Shown: positions 12,501 to 24,170 of the stretch, one piece after another
How the letters are laid out: the number at the start of each line of letters is the position of its first letter
Position numbering within the stretch: position 1 is the stretch's first letter
Source: Prochilodus magdalenae
Taxonomy: Eukaryota > Chordata > Actinopteri > Characiformes > Prochilodontidae
Assembly: GCA_024036415.1 (NCBI GenBank)
Contig: JAMWET010001278.1
Span: 7,501 to 71,500 of the forward strand
DNA: 64,000 nucleotides
Reading direction: 5' to 3'
Made by a program: the position numbers and the translations under genes
The notes under the pieces: generated by a model
Database searches by the model: none
What the model was told of the DNA's origin: nothing
The model's input: only the letters and a program-made list of their open reading frames with translations

Positions 12501-14820
12501 ACTTTCTTTCAACCACACTGTGTTTTCCAGTGTCCTTTTGCTTTTAATGGAAATAATCTCATTATTTCTAAATTAAGTGTTTCTAAAGTATGTTCAGGGC
12601 ATTTTTATTTACACTAAACCTATTTATGCCAAGTATACAACTCGAGAGATACGTAGATGAAGGGCCAATTAAAAAAAAAAGAGCAGTTAAAGATTACTGT
12701 TTACTGGCTGATCTCATGTATATCTTAAAAGTACTGTTGTGTGTGTCAAAATGAAGACTTCTTTTTATTCCTCATGCCTTTAGGCCCTTTATTTTCCAGA
12801 CCTCACTTGCTCATAGTGAGAAAGGCCAAAGAGACTTATTTGAAAAACCTGCATGCACTTAGTCTCAGATAATTAAAGTTTAGATGTAAAATAAAGTGCC
12901 AAAAGGGGTTTCTTTGAAGCGATAGCATACACAAACAGTTCCCTAAAGATACTTTCAGTCGAGGTTTTTTCTAAGGAACTGTCTACTGAAAAGATCTTCC
13001 AACCTGGTTCTCAGTGTTCTCCAAGCTCACCACATTTTTGCTCAGTCCCACCTCCAAACACATAGAAAGAGTAAATATGTGGAGCGTTAAGGGGCCTATT
13101 TGAAGAAACAATGCTTTTGAGAGTGACCCTTGTTATGCGTATGTTCATACATGTTTTTGTGTAAAGTCTTTAAGTCCTTATGTAACACTAGTTTGTTTTA
13201 AATTGTCTTTTTATTGAATTTGGTTGCAGCACAAGTCCTTAAACCATTTAATGACTAATGGGAACTAACGAGTTCCCAGTAAACATGCTACACGATGAGC
13301 CTAACCTCTATGGCAAGAATTAGCACCTATAAATAATAGTAAAAATAAAATAATTTAATTTACATTTAAAAAATTCTCTAAAAGCATCCTTACATTAAAA
13401 ACAAGACAAAATATAAACACTTTTTTTTCCTTTTAAAGATAAACTTTTCAAAGGTAAACATATTTGCATACAGTTGCCATGGCAACACATGGGAAATTTA
13501 TTTTTAACACTTTACAAAAAAAAAACAGATTAAACTGGTTTTAATGCTACAAAGGAAACCCAGAAAGTGTTTCAAACAATTAGGCAAAGTCAAGACTCAC
13601 GGGAGAAGAAAAGTAAACAGGATTTCCAGGTCATGTGATATCATCACATATATGTCAAAGTATAAGACCCGCCCCCTACAATTAAATAGTAAATCATGGA
13701 TTTTATATTATAAATATATAAAAAGATAAAGTCATTGTTGCCATATGGCAACACTGTGCAATAGAGGGCAAAGGAAAACATCCAGTATAGAAGAGAACAA
13801 AGTGCACAAGTTCAAATGAATAAAATTAAATACTGTTAGCCACTGTCTGTTTATTCTTTATTACTTCTTTGTGAGGACCAAATACAGTTTTTTGGAATGA
13901 CACTTTCTGGCTAACCGACACAACAGTGACAGTAGTTTTGGCAGTAACACCAGGCCGTTAATCAGAGCCGTGAGGTAAATTACAACATATGGCATTTAGT
14001 GATCTCAGGTTTGAATACTGTGTATAACACTAAGCTGAGTGTAAAACTACTCATTTTAAAGTACTGTTGTGTAAATCTGAATTTAGTAAACAGTTACAGT
14101 ATAACTAGCCTATGTTTGAACCTTTGCACATCTAGGGCCCCTGAAGCATTTCTTCTATGGCTATCAAAGAAACCTTTTTGGTGCACTATCACAGCCTAAC
14201 CTAACCGAAGCCTCCACTGGCAACAACATGATCACACACGTGTCCCTTTTTCTCGTAGTAAAATACCTTTCCAGTCAATTCACTGATGCTGTTGGGAAGA
14301 GCATGCATCACATCTGAATCAGTAAGGAAAGCTGGAGTCATACATTCCCTTTTCTTATTCATCGGGGGACGAGTCTTTCATTCGTCTTGGAACTTTACCG
14401 AGAAAGGCGAGAGGAAGATGTCGCAAGCACCCGAGGAGCCCTGTCACCAAGATCGAGTCATTTTTAAGCCTGAATCTTTCATTTTCCTGTTTTTGTACTG
14501 TATTTTTGTTCGTATTAATTATTCCCCTGGACAACATCTACTTTCAAAAGACGTTGACAGACAAAAAGCAATTATTGTGTTCGTGCTTCAAAACATCTTT
14601 AAATTATTAAGGACTGTAAAAACAGAAACTGGTGACAATAGCCTGATTTTTTTCCTGAACTGTTAAGTTATATTATTTTTTGTTGTTTCTTTTAGAGACT
14701 GGATGTTTGTCCAATGACTAAAAGCATAATATCTCATTTATTCTCTATTGTTAATTTCTTTTCCAGGAACTATGTTTACTTCCACAGAACATTGAATAAA
14801 CGTTTGAAGATGTGACATTA
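9502..14820 (+). other. mkx: mkx 3' UTR and downstream flank (3' end uncertain)
   Basis: The sequence after the mkx stop has no credible coding frame. Canonical AATAAA signals on the + strand occur at 10550-10555 and 14795-14800, with others in A/T runs between; the one at 14795 lies in a typical mRNA-end context (ACATTGAATAAACGTTTG). The UTR may therefore be about 1 kb or over 5 kb. A 25-bp-arm hairpin (10099-10183) lies inside. Otherwise 10.2-14.8 kb holds unique AT-rich DNA with small A or T runs. Confidence 0.4.
10099..10183. repeat. inverted repeat with AT-microsatellite loop
   Basis: Left arm 10099-10123 begins TAAGCGGGACATTAAAGG; right arm 10159-10183 is its reverse complement with one mismatch in 25. 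The loop is almost entirely (AT)n. It could be a palindromic transposon derivative or a hairpin in the mkx 3' UTR transcript. Confidence 0.85.
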
Positions 14821-14999
14821 GTCATATTACTTTTACACTTTTAGAGTTTGGTGTGCTCATTTTTAATGCAGAATGTCACAGCAGAAATATTTGGCTTTAA
14901 TTTAGGTAATTCATGCTGCACTTAGACGAGTCATGGTTGTGGCCTGACCCAGGTTCAGATAAGGGACTCTGGATCTGCAGTGTGTGTCTTTCTTTCCTC

Positions 15000-15220
15000 T
15001 GATAGCTTCTGCCTCCTTCTGAATAATCATTTCAGCAGAAGCCGTGTTTTATCGCTTTGGCTTCAGCCTTGTAAATATGGCTGTGCCGCTCGGCTAACGC
15101 ACTGGCAATACAAGCAGGTGGATGGAATCCTGAGTAATCTCCTAATTGACATGGGCTTAATTCCATCCCCAGAAAAATGCTGGAGGCTTCTGGCCATATG
15201 GCCTGTGCTGGAGGTGTGTG
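15000..15220. promoter_or_regulatory. candidate conserved noncoding element, mkx-rab18 intergenic
   Basis: Complex, repeat-free block of balanced composition with homeobox-type motifs (CTAATTGACATGGGCTTAAT near 15141), an AATAATCATTT stretch and CCATATGGCC. The overlapping 139-residue open frame shows no recognisable protein and no codon regularity, so I treat it as noncoding. Confidence 0.3.
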
Positions 15221-16125
15221 GAGTTCAGAGAGTGTACAGAAGTGGGGAAAGAGGCACGGCTGCATGGAATTACAATATTCACTCGGCCAAACAGACCAGG
15301 CAAAACCCTTCCCTCTGCTGGCTCTCAACTAATGAGGAAACTTCACTCACCACAGCGGGGAGTCTGAGAACAAAGAATTATCATGGCTGTATTATTTAGG
15401 GACCAGCTTGGTGAGGTAAACTGCCTTGACGGCAGCAGTTCAGACGTGTTAACAGAGATATGAAGTTGTTGGAACGTTCTAGTTTTCAAAGCCAAAATGG
15501 CCAGGCTGTACTATCAGCTATGGTACCCTCCTCTATATGTGCTCATCCATCAGCCTCCAAACCCCTCTTCTGCACCTCTTCTTCCACCTTCTTTTCTTCT
15601 GCCTTTCCACCCTCCCTCTCTAGTTAATGGTTCTACCATTCTGCTTGGCGTCATCCAAATCTGCTCAGAGCCCGTGGTCTAGCGTGCCAACCAAGCAGTG
15701 TTTGGTAAGAGAAAAAGAGAAAGAAGGAATGAAGGTTTCATGCAAAGCTGACAGGTGGAACTAGGTAAGAGTATCGCTAAACAACAGATCCAAAACCACA
15801 TACCACTATACCTGTCATCCATGCTGGAATACAAACACATATACCCCAAGTTGTTTTAATGAAGCTTAATGTAAAAAAAATTAATTCATCAAAGATATTA
15901 AAGAAAAAGCAGCAGGGATTTTCCAAACAGTAAAAATGGGTATTCAAGGACTTTTGGTTCTAGGGAAAAATGGATTTTGGACTTTTTTCGTCTTAGGGAA
16001 ATCTTTTATTTTGCTTGTTACATTGTGTGGAATGGGTTCCATTTTGTAAAGTTCTCTAAACTTTAAATTGGTTCTTTAGACTCACATCTCATTAACTCCA
16101 AAGAACTGTTAACTGAATGTTGTTC

Positions 16126-16167
16126 GCTGATGTTATAACCCTGTAATAATGCGAACACACACCTGCA
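16126..16167 (+). repeat. copy 1 of a 42-43 bp duplicated block
   Basis: Shares GCTGATGTT(T)ATAACCCTG, then TAATGC, then ACACACCTGCA with 16918-16960; both copies are preceded at slightly different distance by ATGTTGTTC. Spacing between copies is about 790 bp. Confidence 0.75.
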
Positions 16168-16499
16168 AGGGCTCCTCAGGAAAGCAAAAGTAGCTCTTCT
16201 ATGAAAACGCTCTAAGGAACCCTCTATATTTAAGAGCGTAGATAGAGAAGTTGGAGGGAGCAGGACATCCTGCTAAGGGAAACTACACCATACTAAATGC
16301 GTGACAAAAACTTCATCAGGTGCCCTAGTCTTTTTCTCTATCCCCTCCTTCGTTTTCTCCCCTCTCTCTTTTCCCCCCATCTCCCCGTCCCTGAGTGGAC
16401 TGGCAAAAACCTGTGTGCTGAGCAAAAGTTTCCATTGAGACCTAAGCGATGTTCCATCATGTTATTTTCCCTTTTCCCCCCGTTTTCGGGTCTGAAGCT

Positions 16500-16900
16500 G
16501 AGCGTACGCGGAGCGGTTGGAGGAGCCCTCATGGAGCCGGCTGTTATCTAGCTGGGAGACACACTCATGTTGAGATGCTGCTTTGGCCAAGCATGTGACA
16601 CACTCCAGATCTGTCTTTCAAACTCAGCTATAACACAGACAGCAATCCAGCTTATGGTCAGCACGAGTCGTGCACACGCAGAGCGAGACTCGGGAACAAA
16701 GCCTTTTTTAAAATCATCTAGAAAATGCAAAAGCTTGTAGGTATTTCCTGTGCGATGATGAAATCTGCCTCCTGTTCCATATTGGAGTAATTAGTTGCCG
16801 TGCATAGATGGTCCGACGGGTCATTAATTAGCAGTGGACCGTGCACCGTCTGTGGGACACACATTCCTTAACCCCAGCACTGATTATGAACCGGGTTAGA
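16500..16900. promoter_or_regulatory. candidate conserved noncoding element, mkx-rab18 intergenic
   Basis: About 400 bp of unique, GC-balanced sequence with paired homeodomain-like cores (GTAATTAGTTG near 16789, TCATTAATTAGCAG near 16821) and no low complexity. The AT-rich flanks make it stand out. No coding frame is convincing. Confidence 0.3.
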
Positions 16901-16917
16901 TGTTGTTCAAACACAGC

Positions 16918-16960
16918 GCTGATGTTTATAACCCTGCACTAATGCAAATACACACCTGCA
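16918..16960 (+). repeat. copy 2 of a 42-43 bp duplicated block
   Basis: Same block as 16126-16167, with a handful of substitutions and one extra T. Confidence 0.75.
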
Positions 16961-17529
16961 TGTTGATCTATATGCACATGTGCACAAAGATGTGTTAGAT
17001 AAATACCAACACACCATTAACATTCATTTCACCTTCATTTTCAAGAAGTGCAACTAGCCTAGCAGACTGAACTTTAGAGGTCTGGAAAAGCATTTCTTTG
17101 AAAAACTGAAAGCAAGCCTTCACAAAAAAAGGACAGCGTGGCTTTATGGATTTCAGGCTTTGCTGTTCTCGTTTTCTGCATGTTTCCTGGTGCTTAATAA
17201 TAACAAAGTTGTCCTTAGTAAATTATGATTTCTGACGGTACTGTATCTGTATCAGATGGGGAGAGCATATTTTAATAAGAATGTAATATTACTTAGGTAG
17301 TTTTTATTGTTCCCTGCTTTTGCTAGTAGTATTATTTGGATACACGTTTTTTGTGGTGACTGTACGCATGCTTCGAACTAAAGGGTGGTGGATTACCGAA
17401 CATCAGTTTTGATGAATTTTAGTGAGTTTATGATGTTTCTTTACTCAAACTCGCAGTTTTCAAGATTAAAAAAACATGAGTGAAGCTGAAACTGGGTTCC
17501 CATTTACCAGCCTTTCTTCAAATTCTCCC

Positions 17530-17577
17530 TTCCACCTTAAATGGTAGAATGTAACTGCTGTATCATTTAAGGTGGAA
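17530..17577. repeat. short perfect inverted repeat (14-bp arms)
   Basis: TTCCACCTTAAATG (17530-17543) and CATTTAAGGTGGAA (17564-17577) are exact reverse complements separated by 20 bp. It has the look of a small fish MITE fragment. Confidence 0.8.
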
Positions 17578-18356
17578 TGGAAAACGTGAAAGACCTCTGC
17601 AAAGTAATCTTCAGTTTCATTTGAGAATGGACTGCCTTCTTGGTGCACATTTTCAACCATGGCCGACTACGGCTTTTAGCGGTTTGTTCTGGGTTTAAGG
17701 TTACATAGCAATGGATAGCAGTGCTGGATGTACCTTCAGTAAAAACAAAGGTTTTAAGTTATTGGTGTGTAACTAGACCCACTACCACCTGAGCAGGTTA
17801 GTGCTCTTCTGGTTATAGGGGGGTTGACCTCATCAGTATTGGGCCACTGACTTTTGCAGTCAAACCACATACAATTTTTAATTACCTGTGGTAGCTAACA
17901 CATATGCCTCACTTAGGCACCAATCTTTTCTAATTTGAGATTTGTTCTTAGATAAGCACAGAATCTGTGCCCACTTAGGACCACAATAGTGCAAAGAGTT
18001 CTGCTGATTAACATGTGACGAATCTAAAGCAGAACCTTTCATTTTCAACATTAGGACATTTTCAAAGAACACATCGTAGAAGAAGCTATATTAGTTTGAC
18101 CAACGATACTGGTAAATGATGCCTGCTGTTTATAGATAGCTGATGTGTAGGCCTGTCAAGACAAGCCAAACAACCTCTAATGTGGCTGTCAGGCCTCAGA
18201 CTCCAGAGGGTGCATTAAATGAAGGATGTCTTGGATGAAGCATGTAAGTACTGGGCTACTTCAAAGAGAGCATTGGAAATAGTTAAGCTAGCACATGGAC
18301 ATGCACACAATCACAATGCATTCTTTATTTGTTTATTTGTTTGTTTTTTAACACCT

Positions 18357-18508
18357 ACATGCTTTCTGGCCATAAAGATATGTTTACATATACATTTCTC
18401 AAATGCCATTTGTACAGTACTGTATGACTATTACATTATGTTTAATATACTTTCTTCCACAATCCCAGTTTATCCGTATTGTAATCGCTTCTGCCAGAAC
18501 TCGGCTAA
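18357..18508 (+). repeat. diverged dispersed duplication, copy 1
   Basis: Aligns over about 150 bp with 20649-20806: shared ACATGCTT, AAAGATATGTTTACATAT, CATTTCTC/CATTTTCTC, TTTCTTCCAC, GTTTATCC and TATTGTAAT, all in the same order with small indels. Confidence 0.75.
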
Positions 18509-20648
18509 TTCTGTAAAACAGCAGGGACAGCTTTGTCTGAGTCGCAGATAAGAGGCTTAATTTATTACGTTATGACTCCTAATGAGTTATTTCCTTAGAA
18601 ATGTTTTTTTGTTCCTATTCCAGAGTAGAAGACAGTGGTTGGCGGTACTCTTCTTCCAAAAGCCACAGCTGGTTTGCTCTCTCTCACTCTCTCTCTGGTG
18701 CTTCCTTCTTAGTTTTGTCTCTCTCTGTCCTTCTCCTTCGCTCTGCTGATGTTTCCTTACCAAATCCCTGCTTCGCTGTGCTAACCGGAGACGTTCAAAA
18801 CATTTCCTGCCTTTATTTCTTGCAGCGAATTTCCAAGGAGCCACCAGTACAGTTAACAGAACAACCAGTAATGTTGAAGACTTGCACACGCTTGCACTCA
18901 GACGCCCAGGTGGAAAGGCATTCTGAGGATAAAAACTACGGATCGCAGGTTTAGACCAGTTATTGGAGCTACTACCAGCAGTGGACGGGAGATATGTCTC
19001 TTTTGGTCAAATGTGATAAGCACAGTCATGTATACATTAGGGTTTAATCAAAGAGGAGGACCGTATCATTCAGACTCTTTTGGGGAAATAAAGGGCCTTT
19101 TGTGACCAAGACAAACAGAGAGAAAGCATAACTCTTTTAGGAAAGGAATTCTGCAGTTCAGAAACTGATGAGTGATGTGCTTGACCTCAGCTTACCTCCT
19201 CATTTCTCCTCATTCGCAATCACATGCCATTCATTGTCCTGCTTGATTCAGGAGGCTTTAAGTCATCACCTCCAGTCATAAAACCACAGACGTATTTGTA
19301 TAGGCTGGAGTGTATCCGTTCTGTCAATTACTCTTGTTCTAGATGTTATCTAGAACAATATATCTTTTTATTTCCTGGACTCTTTCACTACTATGTTTTC
19401 CTAATGGCCTGCTGCCCTTGCTCTCTCCTCTGCTAGCCCCGTCACATCTTCATCATATCTCCATATAGGAAGTCTTTCTCCCCGCTATATCTCTCCACGC
19501 AGCGTTGTGTTTAGAATGTCTGGCTTTCATGTCCATTGCAGCCAGCCCAAATCAGGCCATGCCAGGGCAGACACAGCGTTCCGCAAGAGCGCTAAGGGCG
19601 GCAGAAAAACATCACAAATCAGAGGCCTAAACCACCACGCATAATGATCAAACGTAAAAGGCTCATGGAGGAGGAGGTGGGGGAGAAACCTCAGAGTCCA
19701 TGTTTCTCTGTCTAATATTTCTAAAGCAAAAGTTAAATAAATTCCTGGGCTGACAGCAGTGGAACCGCGTCAGTGGTGCAGATGGCGCTGATGGCAGCTG
19801 CTGCTGGAATGTGGTTTGGCTGAGAGATGTGGAGAGGTAGCAGCCTCCTCACACATTCATGCCTCATACAATGCTCATAGAGCAGTCTGCATCTGTCCAC
19901 TGTGTGTGTGTGGGTGGGTGGGTGCATGCGGATTTGTCCTTCTGTTTTTGGGAGCACCAGATGTCCTCACTGGGACAGTGTAATGTGCAAATGTGGATTC
20001 TCAAATATGCTTATTATTAGAAGGCTTGTCTTATATGTTGTAGATCTGGATTGTAAAAAACTCTCTCACTTCAGGCTAAAGATTTTCCACAAGAAGGGGC
20101 TATTAGCACACAAGCATCTTAACATCACTGACACTGTGTGTCCTTGTTTAACCTTTAAATGCAAATACATTTACACGTTTGTACATTTCCAAAAATTAGA
20201 ATTAAGATTTGGATTAGGATTAAGACTACTGGATTAAGACATTCTAATTTTTTAGTGCAAGTCAAATAAAGCAAACTGGAAGATCCGAAGACTACCTTCA
20301 CCATCCAGACTGGAGCTTGATGTTTCAGAGTGGTAACTTTTTACTTTTTTTCTCATTTTTGTCTCTTTTTTACTCTCTCTCTCTCTGTGTTGTTTGAAGG
20401 TATGCCGATCTTATCGGTAGGCGGGCAATAAGGTGTTATGAGCTGACACCACCTTGTACCAGAGAAAAGGACTGGAATTCCAAGAACTACTTTCAGGCAG
20501 CTAAGAAAAGTGTTTTCTATGGGAGAGAGTTTCTCCCTCTGGCATATACTTTGAGCTTTAAATCTTTGCAGAGTGTTTACATGCACAAAAATGCTATAGA
20601 ACAAACTAAGCAAAGGGAAAAACCAAAAAATGTTATAGGTCCCCAATT

Positions 20649-20806
20649 ACATGCTTACTGAGCAGAAAGATATGTTTACATATCATTTTCTCATATGTCT
20701 AAAACATTTGCGCAGGACTATACAAGTATTACATCATTCCTAAGTATAATTTCTTCCACCAGCTGAGTTTATCCATATTGTAATAACTTCCCCCAAATTT
20801 GGCAAA
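20649..20806 (+). repeat. diverged dispersed duplication, copy 2
   Basis: Second copy of the 18357-18508 segment in the same orientation 2.3 kb away. It ends exactly where a TGAG tetranucleotide array begins. Confidence 0.75.
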
Positions 20807-20880
20807 TGTGAGTGAGTGAGTGAGTGAGTGAGTGAGTGAGTGAGTGAGTGAGTGAGCGAGCGAGTAAGCGAGGGAGTAAG
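20807..20880 (+). repeat. (GTGA)n tetranucleotide microsatellite
   Basis: About twelve perfect GTGA units followed by decayed GCGA/GTAA variants. Confidence 0.95.
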
Positions 20881-21071
20881 TTACTATCTAGACCTACAAC
20901 CTCATCTCAGAATTAAAGATTTGACTTTTATTAAATGCACAAAGTAAATGAGGATCGACCGTTGCAAATTATCCCACCGGGGACTTTTGGTACAGCAAAT
21001 ACAGCAAGAGAAATTACAGTACAGTGGAGAGATGCATTTCAATCAAAAAATAAAAATAAATAAATAAAATG

Positions 21072-21108
<37 letters not shown>
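21072..21108 (+). repeat. (ATA)n trinucleotide microsatellite
   Basis: Uninterrupted ATA/AAT run of about twelve units. Confidence 0.95.
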
Positions 21109-22079
21109 GTTGCCATTAAAGCTGTGATTCCACGAGATTCAGCCATTACTCTGTTTAATGGTGCTTTCTTTGGCTGCTTGTCCTTAAATGGGAGCAAAAC
21201 CTTCAACATGATTGACGTGATTGGAATAAGCCAACAAGGCCTGCCACTTTTTTATCTTCTTATGTTGGTCTTCTATTGATCATCTCATCTCAATCATGAT
21301 TCAACTAGACACTTCAATGGCTCACTAGAGATATTAAGAGACAGAACAGCCTGGCTGTTGTATATTTTTTTCTCTTTGAGTGTTTTAAAATACAAATCTT
21401 TACAATTAGCACCCTTAATGCTTTTAAAGCTACACTACTTTTCTGAATGAATGGCTGTGGTAAATGCACTGAGAACTCAGTCAAAGGTTGGTGTATGGTA
21501 CATCTTTTGATGATATAAAAAATCTACTATTCTACTATATATCATAATATCTCTATTACTACAATTTTGATTTTGTATTTGTGATGTGATGTTAAGATGT
21601 CAGAGAGACTCCCATGAAATCTGCCCACTTATAATGGCTATTCAGGCTCTACAGGCTCTCTGTAAAGGATTTTTAATCATTCAGTTCATTAAAATGCACA
21701 GCAGCAAGCCAAGATGACTGAGCATGCATTACAATCACACTATCTGTCCTCACAAGTATAGTAATACTGTTGTGTTTATATGTGTGCATATGTTTGGATT
21801 GTGGTCAGCAAAAAGCACTTAAAATGTAAAATGTAATGCCATCTAAGGTTTTCATAAACCTACTGTTGTCAATAAACAAAACGTCTAGACTGCAATTTAA
21901 TATATTGGTCTCTGGGTCATTTTTCTGATGCATTGTAGACTATACAATGATAAATATGCAGAAATAATATCGGATGCTTATTTCCATATGCCAAATGTTT
22001 TCAGGCAGACGCTATTTGCAACAGAGCTGACATTAAAACATAGCAGGGTATCATACCACGCTAAAAATTACAGACAAAG

Positions 22080-22210
22080 GTTTCCATCTGCTTCTGCCTT
22101 GCGGTGAAGATTTTAAAACTAGCTGCTGAATGAGGATTATGATTTGCAAATCATCATCAGCGATGCAAACCCTCAACTCAACCCACACTGGGTCAACTTT
22201 TTTCTTATTG
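22080..22210. promoter_or_regulatory. candidate regulatory element with perfect octamer palindrome
   Basis: The 16-bp palindrome ATGATTTGCAAATCAT at 22139-22154 contains ATTTGCAA in both orientations, which resembles POU-domain octamer half sites. The surrounding 130 bp is unique. Function is inferred. Confidence 0.35.
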
Positions 22211-22549
22211 CAGGCGACTCCAGTCATGCTCAGTTATGAGTGCTGGGCTGGTATTGCTTCAGCAGCAAACTTCATTGCCTTCCTCTAATAGCCTGTTGTA
22301 GTCATCTCTTTATTTAGTTGCCTTTGAATATTTATCACACATACGCACACGCGTAGACATTTTTGTGTGTGGTATTTTCTCCAGGAATCCACAATGCCTC
22401 ATCCAGGGATTGGCAGCACTTGTGGCATGACCATAGCAGTCGTTAGCTCTTGCCAAGAGAACACGATGGAGCTTGGCAGCCTGAGCCCTAATGCTCCTAT
22501 AAATCTGGACGCCTGTGGGCACACTCCACTCGTGGGCAAGCCCCATACC

Positions 22550-23060
22550 CACACAAGCTGCTCATGGCTTTATTTCATTCATTTCTAAACATGTCTCCCT
22601 ATGCTTATGTTTTGAAATAGCGCTGATGTCTTAATTTATGCTCCCAAAGTGGGAGCCGTGTGGTTAGCAGGAGCCGCTCTACAATGCGCTTGTGGGGCGC
22701 TCTCTTTAACAGAGTGGAAATCTCGCACTGCGGCCATGTTTTAATACATTAGCAGAGCAGGGGGAGCCAAAGAAAAGAATTAGCTCTCATTTAAACCTCT
22801 TTTAAGAGCCTTATCTTTGAAGGTTTCTGCATGCCAGTCCAACGATTCTTTTCGGGTTTTGAGACACACATACTCAAGCAAACAAAAGAAGCAATTTCTC
22901 GAGACAATGAAAGACGACCCAGGCCAGACTAAAGCCTTTCCGGTTCTTCCATTGTTTTGCTGCTGGAGCACATGATGGACGGCCCAACATAATTGAATCA
23001 ACGCTGAATATATCTTTATACACATGCACATCACATTACAAATACTGCTCCTGCTTCTCA
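22550..23060. promoter_or_regulatory. candidate conserved noncoding element, mkx-rab18 intergenic
   Basis: About 500 bp of unique, compositionally complex sequence (for example TTAATTTATGCTCCC near 22630 and TTAATACATTAGC near 22740), with higher GC than its surroundings and no coding frame that resembles a protein. Typical texture of a vertebrate conserved element near a developmental transcription factor such as mkx. Confidence 0.3.
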
Positions 23061-23849
23061 TCTTCTATCCAAAGCAATAAAAAGACAATAAAGGAGCAAG
23101 AGATGTGCCTTGGATTCGCTCTATGACAGTAAAAAATGGCTGTAGGGTGCCTCTTCTCCAGAATTTACTCAAGTGCTCAATCATTTCAGTCTGCCTATTA
23201 CTAATCATCAAAGGTACAACGAGGTCTGTAATACCTGGCCTACTCTAAACTAGAGGATTAAAAAAAAATCTCATTTTCCAGGGCTCTTTCAAAGATATTT
23301 TACATACTTACTTTCCAGATATTTTCAGATAATACAGATTTATAGCTCTGAGGATATCTGCTAGTTTGGATTTCACCAATTCCAGCTGTTCATTCGAGAC
23401 ATAGACCATGACTACATTCTGATCACAATCAGGTCGTGCTGTACTGAAGGATTACTAAGCCCCAAGATATCCTTGTGTTGGCTTTATACACCAAAATACA
23501 AATCATTTTATTGATTAAGTTGCACCTGATTATATTCACTGTAATTGAAAATATCAAAACAGGAATACTGACTTGCAGGAGCTGAGCGTTTCACTAATTG
23601 ATTTGGTAGGGTCTGGGTGATTGACCAATTAGTATCTCTCTGGGCTAGCTGAGCATTTCACTCATTGATAGGAGGGTCTGGGTGTTAAGAGGAGAAAGTT
23701 AAACTTGATACAGTCATCGTCTGTGCTCTTTGGAAGGAAGATAATTGTTACTAGGAAATTTAGACTGATATGGGTTATATTTATTGAGCTACACATACAG
23801 ATGTAGTGCTGTCTGTATGGAGCCGAGCCGCCATGTTTTCTAATGCATG

Positions 23850-24170
23850 CCAGATATCTCGGCATGGTGTTCTAGGGGTTCCTAATGGTGTCCTGTGATA
23901 AAGGTGAAGTGACACCAGGCCGTCTGAACATGTGACGTGTGACAACAAACCGTTAGTCTAGATGCTGACCCCGGTGCCTCCTCACATGGATTCGTTGGTT
24001 GTCTCCATCAACCCAAAAGTGGGACTCCTTACTGCAGATGACCCGTCGTCATTCTAAGTCTCTCCATAACAGTCAGTCATGACACCATTGCAGTCATTTG
24101 CAACATTGATGTGGTGTTAAGGACAGTCCCTGTAACGTCATCTGCCAATGTTGCTGGCACTAAAGGATGA
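23850..24170 (-). mobile_element. degraded dispersed repeat, copy 1
   Basis: Homologous in inverted orientation to 59596-59885: shared CTCGGCATGG, GGTTCCTAATGGTGTCCTGT, ACACCAGGCC, ACATGTGACG, TGACAACAAA, GGTGCCTCC and CATGACACCAT in collinear order. The other copy contains WQQVISDES in one frame, which resembles the first catalytic block of Tc1-like transposases, so this is probably a Tc1-like relic. Immediately to the left (23578-23690) are two imperfect copies of a GCTGAGC/TTTCACT/ATTGAT/GGGTCTGGGTG phrase. Confidence 0.6.

Noticed and set aside
14286..14666. 126-codon plus-strand frame
   Set aside because: No recognisable family, no splice or codon pattern, and it lies in the probable mkx 3' UTR or flank.
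14980..15399. 139-codon plus-strand frame
   Set aside because: Overlaps a candidate conserved noncoding block and an opposite 98-codon frame; the translation resembles no protein known to me.
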